DNA of 64,000 nt, from positions 9,121,501 through 9,185,500 of the forward strand of contig NZ_CP108054.1 in NCBI RefSeq assembly GCF_036173125.1. The letters are read 5' to 3'. The notes beneath the pieces are model-generated. The model had not been told where the DNA came from, ran no database searches, and saw nothing but the letters and a program-made list of their open reading frames with translations. This DNA is from Streptomyces sp. NBC_00286 (lineage in GTDB: Bacteria > Actinomycetota > Actinomycetes > Streptomycetales > Streptomycetaceae). The position numbers and the translations under genes are program-made. The stretch's first letter is position 1, and each line of letters starts with the position of its first letter. This document shows positions 34,358 to 42,700 of the stretch, piece after piece.

Positions 34358-35443
34358 ATGCGTAAGTCATCGATCCGCCGCAGCGCCGTCGCGCTCGCCG
34401 CCGTCACCTCGCTCGCCCTCGCCGCCACCGCCTGCGGCGGCGGCACCACCAAGGAAGACGTCAGCAAGGAGGGCGGCGCCGCCGCCTCCGCCGGCAAGGC
34501 CGACCCGAACGCCGAACTGAAGAAGGGCCTGACCGTCGGGTTCCTGCCCAAGCAGGTCAACAACCCGTACTTCACCACCGCCGACAAGGGCGGCGAGGCG
34601 GCCCTCAAGGAGCTGGGCTCCAAGTACAAGGAGGTCGGCCCGAGCAGCGCCACCGACACCGCAGGACAGGTGTCGTACGTGAACACGCTCACTCAGCAGC
34701 AGGTCGACGCGATGGCCGTGTCCGCGCAGGACCCGGGCGCCCTGTGCACCGCGCTCAAGCAGGCCATGAGCAACGACATCAAGGTCGTCACCTACGACTC
34801 CGACACCAAGCCCGACTGCCGCAACGCCTTCGTCTCGCAGGCCAGCGCCGAGGACCTGGGCCGTACCGAGGTGCAGCTGCTCGCCGAACAGATCGGCTAC
34901 AAGGGCGAGATCGCGATCCTGTCCGCCGCGCAGACGGCGACGAACCAGAACATCTGGATCGACTTCATGGAGGACGAGCTCAAGGATCCCAAGTACAAGG
35001 ACATGAAGCTCGTCAAGATCGCCTACGGTGACGACGACGCCCAGAAGTCCTTCCAGCAGACCCAGGGCCTGCTCCAGGAGTACCCGAACCTGAAGGGGAT
35101 CATCTCCCCGACCACCGTCGGCATCAAGGCGGCCGCCCAGTACCTGTCGGGCTCCAAGTACAAGGGCAAGGTCAAGCTGACCGGCCTCGGCACCCCGAAC
35201 GACATGCGCAAGTACGTCAAGAACGGCACCGTCGAGGCGTTCGAGCTGTGGAACCCGGCGGAGCTCGGCGAGCTGGCCGCGCGTACGTCCGTGGCGCTGG
35301 CCTCGGGCCAGATCACCGGCAAGGAGGGCGAGAAGTTCACCGCCGGTGACATGGGCGAGTACACCATCGGCAAGGACGGCGTGATCAACCTCGGCAAGCC
35401 GACCGTGTTCGACGCCAAGAACATCGACGACTTCAACTTCTAG
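34358..35443 (+). CDS. rhaS: Rhamnose-binding lipoprotein
   Basis: A 361-aa solute-binding lipoprotein of the ribose-type family (Peripla_BP_4). The signal peptide ends in the lipobox TAC (LALAATACGGG). Recognisable parts are VGFLPKQVNNPYFTTADKGG, KVVTYDSDTKPDCRNAFVSQ and KGIISPTTVGIKAAAQYL, matching RhaS of rhamnose transporters. The start at 34358 follows CAAAGGGA. It is the external receptor for the transporter encoded upstream, and the mutarotase gene follows 17 bp later. Confidence 0.9.
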   Translation: MRKSSIRRSAVALAAVTSLALAATACGGGTTKEDVSKEGGAAASAGKADPNAELKKGLTVGFLPKQVNNPYFTTADKGGEAALKELGSKYKEVGPSSATDTAGQVSYVNTLTQQQVDAMAVSAQDPGALCTALKQAMSNDIKVVTYDSDTKPDCRNAFVSQASAEDLGRTEVQLLAEQIGYKGEIAILSAAQTATNQNIWIDFMEDELKDPKYKDMKLVKIAYGDDDAQKSFQQTQGLLQEYPNLKGIISPTTVGIKAAAQYLSGSKYKGKVKLTGLGTPNDMRKYVKNGTVEAFELWNPAELGELAARTSVALASGQITGKEGEKFTAGDMGEYTIGKDGVINLGKPTVFDAKNIDDFNF

Positions 35444-35460
35444 GCCCCGGAGGGTCCTTG

Positions 35461-35781
35461 ATGCAGCGCGTGTGCTTTCTGCTGAAGGTCCGCAAGGACC
35501 GGATCGCCGAGTACCGCGAGCGGCACGCCGCCGTGTGGCCGGAGATGCTCGAAGCTCTCTCGGCCACCGGCTGGCACAACTACTCGCTCTTCCTGCGCGA
35601 GGACGGCCTGCTCGTCGGCTATCTGGAGACCGAGGACTTCGAGGCCTCGGTGGCCGGTATGGAGGCCGCCGAGGTCAACGCCCGCTGGCAGGCGGAGATG
35701 GCGCCGTTCTTCGAGTCGCTGGACGGCGCCCGCCCCGACGAGGCCATGAAACCGCTCACCGAGGTGTTCCACCTCGCCTGA
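35461..35781 (+). CDS. rhaM: L-rhamnose mutarotase
   Basis: A 106-aa dimeric alpha/beta-barrel protein that interconverts the anomers of L-rhamnose before isomerisation. The family pattern is clear: RVCFLLKVRKDRIAEYRERH, VWPEMLEALSATGWHNYSLF and FLREDGLLVGYLETEDF. The ATG at 35461 is preceded by GGAGGG; an in-frame TTG at 35458 is less likely. It closes the transporter operon, before the secreted beta-propeller gene. Confidence 0.93.
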   Translation: MQRVCFLLKVRKDRIAEYRERHAAVWPEMLEALSATGWHNYSLFLREDGLLVGYLETEDFEASVAGMEAAEVNARWQAEMAPFFESLDGARPDEAMKPLTEVFHLA

Positions 35782-35850
35782 CCCGACCCGCATGACACCT
35801 CTCGCCCCCGTTGCAGTTCCCGATCTCGCCCGACAAAGGAGTCCTCCGAG

Positions 35851-37275
35851 ATGAGAAGACGTACGCTGCTGGCCGGCACCATCCTCAGTGCCGTGGCCGG
35901 CCCGGTCATCGGCGCCGGTGCCGCACGGGCCGCCGACCCCGGCCCCTCGGTCACCCGCATCGGCAGCAGCCGACTCGACGCTCAGGCCATCTTCTTCGTG
36001 TCGTACAACGGTCTGGTCAACAACAACTCGTTCCAGAAGAACGGCCTGTTCACGTACAAGGGCTACCAGTACGCCGCCTGGTACACCGCCGACCGCAACG
36101 CCGTCGTCGGCCGCCGCGCGCTCGGCTCGAGCACCTGGTCCACCGTCAAGGTCGGCCACACCCTGCGCTACAACGACTCCCACAACGTGATCTCCATGGG
36201 CGTCTCGAAGACCGACGGCCGGCTGCACCTCAACATGGACTCGCACAGCGACGGCTTCACCTACGTCAAGTCGGTGGCTGGGCTCCTCGACAACCCCGCC
36301 GGGCTGAGCTGGACCGCGAGCCGCTTCGGCACCCCGCAGTCCACGCTCGACGGACTGGCGCTCACCTCGCAGTTCACGTACCCGCAGTTCATCTCGACGC
36401 CCGAGGGCCGCCTCCAGCTGAGCTACCGCGTCGGCATCTCCGGCAACGGCCGCAACGCCCTCGCCGAGTACGACGGCACCAGGTGGACCAACCTCGGCGA
36501 GTGGACCAGCTCCACCGGCACCTACAGCAGCGAGCACGGCTCCAGCACGGCCCGCAACATGTATCTGCACGGCATCGACTACGACCGCAACGGGCGTCTG
36601 CACTCCATGTTCACCTGGCGTGAGCAGAGCAACTCCGTGATGTGCAACAGCGGTGGCATCACCAACCACGACACCGGCTACGTCTACTCCGACGACCGCG
36701 GCCGCACCTGGCGCAACAACGCGGGCGCCGTCGTCGGCACCACCGGCGGCTCGGACCGGGTCTCCGTCAACGACGCCGGACTGGTCGTGGACCCGCTCAA
36801 CCCCGACCACTCGCTGATGAACCAGGAGAGCCAGTTCACCGACTCGGCGGGCCGCCCGCACGCCATCATCAGCTACGTACCGGGCCGCTTCGGCCAGTGC
36901 ACCACGAACTACGTCGCCAACCGGACCGCCAACGGCCGCGCCTTCCTCGTCCGCAAGAGCTCCTCCGGCGCCTGGGCGAAGACCGAGATCCCGGTGCCCC
37001 TGGACTCCAGCCAGCGCACCAAGCTGGTCATGGACAAGTACAACAACGCGTACGCGATCTTCCCGTTCGGCCGGATCGCCGGTGCCTCGGTGGCCTCCGG
37101 ACACACCGACTGGAGAATCCTGTTCGACGGCGCCGGGCTGAACGCCTTCGGCGAGGTCGTGATCGACGAGATGCGGATCGCGCAGGACGGCGTCCTGTCG
37201 GTCATGTACCAGGAGAAGTCCAGCGGTACGACGCCCTCGGCGCTCCATGTCGTCGACTTCCGGCTGCCCGCGTGA
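35851..37275 (+). CDS. Secreted BNR_4 beta-propeller protein, possible polysaccharide lyase
   Basis: A 474-aa exported protein with a signal peptide (RRRTLLAGTILSAVAG, cleavage near ARAAD). The body matches the BNR_4 family, a seven-bladed propeller. His111 (YNDSHNVISMGV), His126 and His132 (LHLNMDSHSDGF) and a later Tyr-Arg (LSYRVG) echo the conserved His/Tyr/Arg pattern of propeller lyases in families PL24/PL25 that cut ulvan, a rhamnose-uronate polymer. Its place between rhaM and the rhamnose regulator suggests it releases rhamnose-containing fragments outside the cell. That function is inference; a simple sugar-binding or sialidase-like role is possible. RBS: AAGGAG at about 35837. Confidence 0.75.
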   Translation: MRRRTLLAGTILSAVAGPVIGAGAARAADPGPSVTRIGSSRLDAQAIFFVSYNGLVNNNSFQKNGLFTYKGYQYAAWYTADRNAVVGRRALGSSTWSTVKVGHTLRYNDSHNVISMGVSKTDGRLHLNMDSHSDGFTYVKSVAGLLDNPAGLSWTASRFGTPQSTLDGLALTSQFTYPQFISTPEGRLQLSYRVGISGNGRNALAEYDGTRWTNLGEWTSSTGTYSSEHGSSTARNMYLHGIDYDRNGRLHSMFTWREQSNSVMCNSGGITNHDTGYVYSDDRGRTWRNNAGAVVGTTGGSDRVSVNDAGLVVDPLNPDHSLMNQESQFTDSAGRPHAIISYVPGRFGQCTTNYVANRTANGRAFLVRKSSSGAWAKTEIPVPLDSSQRTKLVMDKYNNAYAIFPFGRIAGASVASGHTDWRILFDGAGLNAFGEVVIDEMRIAQDGVLSVMYQEKSSGTTPSALHVVDFRLPA

Positions 37276-37354
37276 GCGCAGCTCATGGCGGTGGGCACGC
37301 CGGTAATGTGAGGGCCTGCCCGCCGCCCCTTGTCACCCTGGAGGTTCCTGCCTG

Positions 37355-38380
37355 ATGGCTCATTCGGTGGGTATCAAGGACGTCGCCCGCGTCGCCGGTG
37401 TCTCGGTGGGCACCGTCTCGAACGTGATCAACCGGCCGGACACGGTCGCCTCCGAGACCCGTGCCCGCGTGCTGTCCGCGATAGACCGGCTCGGCTATGT
37501 CCGCAGCGAGTCGGCGCGGCAGTTGCGGGCCGGGCGCAGCCGGATCATGGGCCTGCTCGTCCTGGACATGGGCAACCCGTTCTTCGTGGACGTGGCACGC
37601 GGCGCCGAGCGCGCCGCCCGTGACGCCGGTCTCGGCGTGATGGTCTGCAACAGCGCGCAGAGCCCCGGCGAGGAGGCCGAGTATCTGTCGCTGTTCGCCG
37701 AACAGCGGGTGCGGGGCGTGCTGTTCACGCCCGCCGACGCGACCGGGCGGAACATCGAGGCGTTCCGCCGGCACGGCATCCCGTTCGTACTCGTGGACCG
37801 GGTCGCCGAGGGCGCCACCGAATGCTCGGTGTCCGTCGACGATGTGGCGGGCGGGGCACTGGCCGTACGCCATCTGATCGACGCCGGGCACCGCTCCATC
37901 GCGTATGTGAGCGGGCCGCCCGGACTGAACCAGGTCAGGGACCGGCGGACGGGCGCGCTGAACGCGCTGGCCGAGGCCGGACTCGGCGCGGACTGCCTGC
38001 GTGAACTGCCCACCGAGCGGCTCGACGTGGCCGCCGGCCGCGACGCCGGCGCCCGGCTCCTCGGTCTCGCCGAGCGCCCGACCGCCGTCTTCTGCGCCAA
38101 CGACCTGCTCGCGCTCGGCGTCCTCCAGGCCATGTTCGCGGCCGGCGTCTCCGTCCCCGACGACCTCGCGATCGTCGGCTACGACGACATCGAGTTCGCG
38201 GCCGCCGCCGCCGTCCCCCTCACCTCCGTACGCCAGCCCGCCGTGACCATGGGCGCCCTCGCTGCCGAACTCCTCCTGGAGGAGACCGAGTCCGAGACGG
38301 CCCCGGTCCCGCACGAGCACCGAAGCGTCGTACTCCAGCCGGAACTCGTCGTACGCCGCTCCAGCCTGCCCCCGCGCTGA
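37355..38380 (+). CDS. LacI-family regulator of the rhamnose genes
   Basis: A LacI/GalR repressor of 341 aa. The HTH is GIKDVARVAGVSVGTVSNVI (about residues 6-25), and the effector domain includes NPFFVDVARGAERAARDAGL and VGYDDIEFAAAAAVPLTSV. It follows the secreted propeller gene by 80 bp and has GGAGG upstream. Its location at the end of the rhamnose cluster and the two LacI-type palindromes at 30443 and 30609 make it the probable rhamnose-responsive repressor of both operons. Confidence 0.9.
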   Translation: MAHSVGIKDVARVAGVSVGTVSNVINRPDTVASETRARVLSAIDRLGYVRSESARQLRAGRSRIMGLLVLDMGNPFFVDVARGAERAARDAGLGVMVCNSAQSPGEEAEYLSLFAEQRVRGVLFTPADATGRNIEAFRRHGIPFVLVDRVAEGATECSVSVDDVAGGALAVRHLIDAGHRSIAYVSGPPGLNQVRDRRTGALNALAEAGLGADCLRELPTERLDVAAGRDAGARLLGLAERPTAVFCANDLLALGVLQAMFAAGVSVPDDLAIVGYDDIEFAAAAAVPLTSVRQPAVTMGALAAELLLEETESETAPVPHEHRSVVLQPELVVRRSSLPPR

Positions 38381-38436
38381 CGATCATGTGCTGAACTGGC
38401 CCCGCAAGGTCAGTCCGCACGTCCTCGGGAGCCGCA

Positions 38437-39738
38437 GTGAGCGCCAGTTACCGTCAGCCCGGCGTCGTCCTCACCGACCGCCGCTTCACGGTGCCCCTCG
38501 ACCACGACGCCCCGGACGGGGAGACGATCGAGCTGTACGCCCGTGAAGTCGTCGCCACCGACAAAGCCGAGCGCGACCTGCCCTGGCTGGTCTACCTGCA
38601 AGGCGGCCCCGGTTTCGGCGCGAACCGCTTCATCGGCAAGCAGGCCTGGCTCGGCCGCGCCCTCGACGAGTACCGCGTGCTGCTGCTCGACCAACGCGGC
38701 ACCGGCAACTCCACGCCCGCCAACCGCCAGACGCTCCCGCTGCGCGGCGGCCCGCGTGAACAGGCCGACTATCTCGCGCACTTCCGCGCCGACTCCATCG
38801 TCCGCGACTGCGAGGCCATCCGTCCCACGGTCACCGGCGGCGCCCCGTGGACGGTTCTCGGCCAGAGCTTCGGCGGCTTCTGCACGGTGACCTATCTGTC
38901 GTACGCGCCCGAAGGCCTGCGCACCGCCCTGATCACCGGCGGCCTGCCCTCCCTGGACGCGCACGCGGACGACGTCTACCGGGCCGCGTACCCGCGCATC
39001 GAGCACAAGGCCGCCGCGCACTACGCCCGTTACCCGCAGGACGTCGAGCGGGCCCGGCGGATCGCCGAGCACCTCCTCGCCCACGACGTCGTCCTGCCGA
39101 ACGGCTACCGGCTCACCGTCGAGGCCTTCCAGTCCCTCGGCATCGTCCTCGGCAAGAGCGACGGCAGCCACCGCCTCCACTACCTCCTGGAGGACGCCTT
39201 CGTCCGCACCCCGCAGGGCCCCGCCCTCTCCGACGCCTTCCAGGAGGAGGTACAGGGGCTGCTGTCGTTCGCCGGCCACCCGCTGTACGCGCTGGTCCAC
39301 GAGGCCTGCTACGGCCAGGGCGCGGAGCCGACCGGCTGGGCCGCGGAGCGCGTGCGCGCCGAGTTCCCGCAGTTCGACGCGGCCAAGACCCTCGTGGGCG
39401 ACGGGCCGCTGCTGTTCACGGGCGAGTCCGTGCACCCCTGGACGTTCGACAACGACCCGGCGCTGCGCCCGCTGCGCGAGACGGCGGATCTCCTCGCCGA
39501 GCGCGCCGACTGGGCCCCGCTGTACGCCCCTGACCGCCTCGCCGCCAACGAGGTCCCCGTCGCCGCGGCCGTCTACCACGACGACATGTACGTCGACACC
39601 GAGCACTCGCTGGAGACGGCGGGCACCATCCGGGGGCTGCGTGCCTGGGTGACGAACGAGTTCGAGCACGACGGGGTACGGGCCGGCGGCCCACGCGTAC
39701 TGGACCGGCTGATCGCCCTGTCCCGGGACGAGGTCTGA
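38437..39738 (+). CDS. Proline iminopeptidase-type alpha/beta hydrolase
   Basis: A 433-aa serine peptidase of family S33. The oxyanion region is LVYLQGGPGFGANRF and the nucleophile elbow is VLGQSFGGFCTV; DQRGTGNST precedes it, as in prolyl iminopeptidases. The C-terminal part holds the Asp and His of the triad (AAVYHDDMYV, TNEFEHDG). It releases N-terminal proline from peptides in the cytoplasm. The GTG start at 38437 follows GGGAG. It appears independent of the rhamnose genes. Confidence 0.9.
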   Translation: MSASYRQPGVVLTDRRFTVPLDHDAPDGETIELYAREVVATDKAERDLPWLVYLQGGPGFGANRFIGKQAWLGRALDEYRVLLLDQRGTGNSTPANRQTLPLRGGPREQADYLAHFRADSIVRDCEAIRPTVTGGAPWTVLGQSFGGFCTVTYLSYAPEGLRTALITGGLPSLDAHADDVYRAAYPRIEHKAAAHYARYPQDVERARRIAEHLLAHDVVLPNGYRLTVEAFQSLGIVLGKSDGSHRLHYLLEDAFVRTPQGPALSDAFQEEVQGLLSFAGHPLYALVHEACYGQGAEPTGWAAERVRAEFPQFDAAKTLVGDGPLLFTGESVHPWTFDNDPALRPLRETADLLAERADWAPLYAPDRLAANEVPVAAAVYHDDMYVDTEHSLETAGTIRGLRAWVTNEFEHDGVRAGGPRVLDRLIALSRDEV

Positions 39739-39802
39739 ACGACTGGTGCGGGCCCGGTTGTTGCGCGGGCGCATACGACCGGGCCCCATTAATCTGCGAA
39801 CC

Positions 39803-40549
39803 ATGACGGAGCCGAGCACTGACAACCAGCTCAAGCCCATGCCGGACGACTGGCAGCGCGCCCTCGCCGTGGTGGCCCACCCGGACGATCTCGAGTACGG
39901 CTGCTCGGCCGCGATCGCCGCGTGGACGGACGCGGGCCGCGAGGTCGCGTATGTGCTGGCGACCCGTGGTGAGGCGGGCATCGACACGATGGACCCCGCC
40001 GAATGCGGGCCGCTGCGGGAGCGGGAGCAGCGGGCCAGCGCAGCCATCGTCGGGGTCAGCGAGGTGGAGTTCCTGGACCACCGGGACGGGGTCGTCGAGT
40101 ACGGGATCGCGCTGCGGCGGGACATCGCGGCCGCGATCCGCAAGTACCGGCCCGAACTGGTCATCACCCTCAACCACCGGGACACCTGGGGCGGGGTCGG
40201 CTGGAACACCCCGGACCATGTCGCCGTGGGACGGGCCACGCTCGACGCCGCCGCCGACGCGGGGAACCGATGGATCTTTCCCGAACTGACCGACCAGGGC
40301 CTCGAACCCTGGAACGGGGTCCGCTGGGTCGCCGTCGCCGGTTCGGCGAGCCCCACGCACGCGGTGGACGCGACGCCGGGTCTGGAGCGGGCGGTACGGT
40401 CTCTGCTCGAACACCGCACGTACATCGAGGTGTTGACGGACGAGGACCCTGAGACGTACGTCCGTGGCTTTCTGATCGGCTACGCGCAGGAGTTGGGCGA
40501 GCGCTTCGGCGGCAAGCCGGCCGTGGCCTTCGAGCTCTTCGGCCGGTAG
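39803..40549 (+). CDS. PIG-L family deacetylase
   Basis: A 248-aa zinc-dependent N-deacetylase of the LmbE/PIG-L family. The metal motif AHPDDLEYG lies near residue 24, followed by ATRGEAG and REQRASAAIVGVSEVEFLDH, with a late His in PDHVAVG. Family members include MshB and Mca of mycothiol metabolism, but this protein is shorter and its substrate cannot be assigned. The start at 39803 (MTEPSTDNQLKPMP) is chosen over a longer frame that lacks a ribosome site. Confidence 0.88.
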   Translation: MTEPSTDNQLKPMPDDWQRALAVVAHPDDLEYGCSAAIAAWTDAGREVAYVLATRGEAGIDTMDPAECGPLREREQRASAAIVGVSEVEFLDHRDGVVEYGIALRRDIAAAIRKYRPELVITLNHRDTWGGVGWNTPDHVAVGRATLDAAADAGNRWIFPELTDQGLEPWNGVRWVAVAGSASPTHAVDATPGLERAVRSLLEHRTYIEVLTDEDPETYVRGFLIGYAQELGERFGGKPAVAFELFGR

Positions 40550-40582
40550 CTGTCCGGCCGGTGGCTGCTGCGCCGGTGAGTC

Positions 40583-40783
40583 TCAGGCGGCCACGGTCAG
40601 CGGGCCGAGGGCGCGGAGCGGGTTGACGACACTGCCGTCCGGGAGGAGTTCGCCGGTGTCGTCGAAGACGATGGTTCCGTTGCACAGCAGGTACCAGCCC
40701 TGCTCGGGGTGGGCGGACACGATCACGGCGGCGTGGTGGTCGGGGCTCTCGGCGGTGGGGCACGGGGGCTGGTGGGTGCACAT
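40583..40783 (-). CDS. DUF5999 small protein
   Basis: A conserved 66-aa Streptomyces protein of the DUF5999 family: MCTHQPPCPTAESPDHHAAV, then PEQGWYLLCNGTIVFDDTGE, then a short hydrophobic C-terminus. Cys2, Cys8 and Cys34 with the nearby histidines might bind metal; the function is unknown. AGGAGAG lies just upstream of the ATG at 40783. Confidence 0.85.
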   Translation of the reverse strand: MCTHQPPCPTAESPDHHAAVIVSAHPEQGWYLLCNGTIVFDDTGELLPDGSVVNPLRALGPLTVAA

Positions 40784-40883
40784 GACGCTCTCCTGTGGTT
40801 TGTGTGGTGCGTAACTCTTGGCTCGTATCTCTGTAGTAGCGGAGCTTGTTTTCTTCTGTATGTGGAGACCCCCACACGGCCGG

Positions 40884-40901
40884 AAACTCATCGGTGAGTT
40901 T
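40884..40901. promoter_or_regulatory. Inverted repeat in the DUF5999 / pentapeptide-protein gap
   Basis: AAACTCA-TCGG-TGAGTTT is a perfect 7-bp inverted repeat about 100 bp from the divergent starts at 40783 and 41001. A further imperfect palindrome TGTGGAGACCCCCACA lies just before it (about 40861-40876). Two direct 22-bp copies starting GAGCCGGACGGG at 40937 and 40960 follow. The region may hold regulatory sites for both genes. Confidence 0.45.
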
Positions 40902-41000
40902 TCGTTCGGTGGAGGGGAGTTGGATGTCCGAGCAGGGAGCCGGACGGGTCGGAGCGGGGGAGCCGGACGGGTCGGAGCGGGTCCGACGTAGGCTGACGGC

Positions 41001-41831
41001 ATGCACGACCACCCCCTCGACCTGCACGATCTCCGCGCGGACTGCACCCGCTGCTTCGGCCTGTGCTGTGTCGCGCTGCCCTTCTCGGCCTCGGCGGACT
41101 TCCCGGTCGACAAGGCGGCGGGGAAGCCCTGCTCCAACCTGCGCACCGACTCCCGCTGTGGCATCCACACCGAACTGCGGCAGCGCGGCTTCAACGGCTG
41201 CACGGTCTACGACTGCTTCGGCGCGGGGCAGCGGGTCTCGCAGAGCACCTTCGGCGGGGAGGACTGGCGGACGGGGACGCGGGAGCAGGCCCAGCGGATG
41301 TTCGACGTCTTTCCGGTCGTACGGCAACTCCATGAGCTCCTCTGGTACTTGACGGAGGCGCTGACCCTGCCCGCCGCCCGTCCCGTCCACGCCGACCTCC
41401 GCCGGCTGCTCGGCGAGACCGAGCGGCTGGCCCGCCAAACCCCGGAGGAACTGGGCGAGTTGGACGTTGCCGCACACCGGCAGAGGGTCAACGTGCTCCT
41501 GCTGCGGACCAGCGAACTGGTGCGGGCGGGCACCCGTGGCCGCAAGAAGGACCGCCGGGGTGCCGACCTCATGGGCGCCCGCCTCAAGGGAGCCGACCTC
41601 AAGGGCGCCAACCTGCGCGGCGCCTACCTCATCGCCGCCGACCTGACCGGCGCCGACCTGCGGGGCGCGGACCTCATCGGCGCGGATCTCCGCGACGCCG
41701 ACCTGACGGACGCGGACCTGACCGGCGCCTTCTTCCTGACCCAGCCGCAGCTCAACTCGGCCCGGGGAAGCGGGAGTACGAGACTGCCGGGGTCGGTCAC
41801 CCACCCCACGCACTGGACCGCGCGGCTCTGA
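41001..41831 (+). CDS. Pentapeptide-repeat protein with Cys-rich N-terminus
   Basis: A 276-aa protein. The first 75 residues carry eight cysteines (DCTRCFGLCC, KPCSNL, SRCGIH, GCTVYDCF) in a YkgJ-like pattern that could bind iron-sulfur or zinc. A helical middle region follows, and residues about 185-240 form a pentapeptide repeat right-handed helix (GADLMGARLKGADLKGANLR and onward, A[DN]LxG units). Pentapeptide proteins can mimic DNA or act as scaffolds, as in quinolone protection; no specific role can be assigned. It is a conserved actinobacterial combination. Confidence 0.85.
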   Translation: MHDHPLDLHDLRADCTRCFGLCCVALPFSASADFPVDKAAGKPCSNLRTDSRCGIHTELRQRGFNGCTVYDCFGAGQRVSQSTFGGEDWRTGTREQAQRMFDVFPVVRQLHELLWYLTEALTLPAARPVHADLRRLLGETERLARQTPEELGELDVAAHRQRVNVLLLRTSELVRAGTRGRKKDRRGADLMGARLKGADLKGANLRGAYLIAADLTGADLRGADLIGADLRDADLTDADLTGAFFLTQPQLNSARGSGSTRLPGSVTHPTHWTARL

Positions 41832-41907
41832 CGGCGAACGGCCCATCGCCTGCATTACCTGTGAAAAGAGCCCGACGTGGTTGGCGTGAGCCTCGATCTT
41901 CGGTAGG

Positions 41908-41926
41908 TTAGGCAAGGCTTACCTAA
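41908..41926. promoter_or_regulatory. Iron box (DmdR1/IdeR type)
   Basis: TTAGGCAAGGCTTACCTAA matches the 19-bp actinobacterial iron box at 16 of 19 positions and is nearly palindromic. It lies 13 bp upstream of the DUF2470 gene start at 41939, where iron-loaded DmdR1 would block transcription. Expression of that gene should therefore rise when iron is scarce. Confidence 0.85.
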
Positions 41927-41938
41927 GGGAGGTTTGGG

Positions 41939-42700
41939 ATGGGTGACCGTCACACCTGGACCGCCGTGCCGTCAACGGCGCAGCGTGCCCGCTCCGTGCT
42001 CGCCACGGCATGGTCCTGCGCGGTGACCGCCGAGGGCGGCCGCGAGGAGTTCATCGGCGTCCACACCGTCGCCGAGGACGGCCGCGCGCTGCTGCACCTG
42101 CCGGACGACAGCATGCTCACCACGGCCGCGATCTGGGGGTCCCCCCGCTCGAGCGGAGCCGAGAGTGGGGGAGCGCCGCGCGGAGAGCCGTCCGCCGTCC
42201 TCGAGTTCGCCGACGTGGCACCCGTTCCCGTACACAACCGCATCCGCGCCCGGCTCTGGATGGCCGGCTGGTTCGCGCCCGACGAGGGCCACCTGACGTT
42301 CACCCCGACCCGCATCGTGCTGCGCGACTCCGGCGGGGCGGTCGTGGTCGACCGCGAAGAGTACGCCCGCGCGGAGCCCGATCCGCTGGCCACCGCCGAG
42401 GCCCGGCTGCTGACCCACCTCGCCGACGCCCACCCGGACGCCGTCGAGCGGCTCACCCGCCTGGTCGAGCCCGACAGCCTGCACGGCGCGGTACGCGTCC
42501 AGCCGCTCGCCGTGGACCGGCACGCGCTGACCCTGCGCATCGAGCGCTCACGCGGCCACGGTGACGTACGCCTGCCCTTCCACCGGCCCGCCGACGACCT
42601 CGGCCAGCTGACGGAACGTATGCACATCCTCCTCGCCCAGGCCAGCGGCGGAACCTGCCCGCGCGCACTACAGCGGCAGCGCACAGACGGCGACGGGTGA
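41939..42700 (+). CDS. DUF2470 protein under iron control
   Basis: A 253-aa protein. The C-terminal part (about residues 140-235: EARLLTHLADAHPDAVERLT and HALTLRIERSRGHGDVRLPF) matches DUF2470, a domain also found in HugZ-type heme-degrading proteins. The N-terminal part resembles a pyridoxamine-oxidase-like split barrel. With the iron box just upstream, a role in heme or siderophore-linked iron metabolism is likely but inferred. Around residues 66-79 an in-frame insertion (GSPRSSGAESGGAPRG) is encoded by a repeat-like palindrome. RBS GGGAGG at about 41928. The 3' end overlaps the convergent lactonase gene by 33 bp. Confidence 0.82.
   Translation: MGDRHTWTAVPSTAQRARSVLATAWSCAVTAEGGREEFIGVHTVAEDGRALLHLPDDSMLTTAAIWGSPRSSGAESGGAPRGEPSAVLEFADVAPVPVHNRIRARLWMAGWFAPDEGHLTFTPTRIVLRDSGGAVVVDREEYARAEPDPLATAEARLLTHLADAHPDAVERLTRLVEPDSLHGAVRVQPLAVDRHALTLRIERSRGHGDVRLPFHRPADDLGQLTERMHILLAQASGGTCPRALQRQRTDGDG
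42134..42173. repeat. REP-like palindrome inserted inside the DUF2470 gene
   Basis: About 40 bp from TGGGGGTCCCCCCGCTCGAG to GCGGAGCCGAGAGTGGGGGA. The outer CCCCC/GGGGG arms and the internal CGCTCGAGCG palindrome make a strong hairpin. Sequences of this type recur through Streptomyces genomes. Here it is read in frame and adds a Ser/Gly/Pro-rich loop to the protein. Confidence 0.65.
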
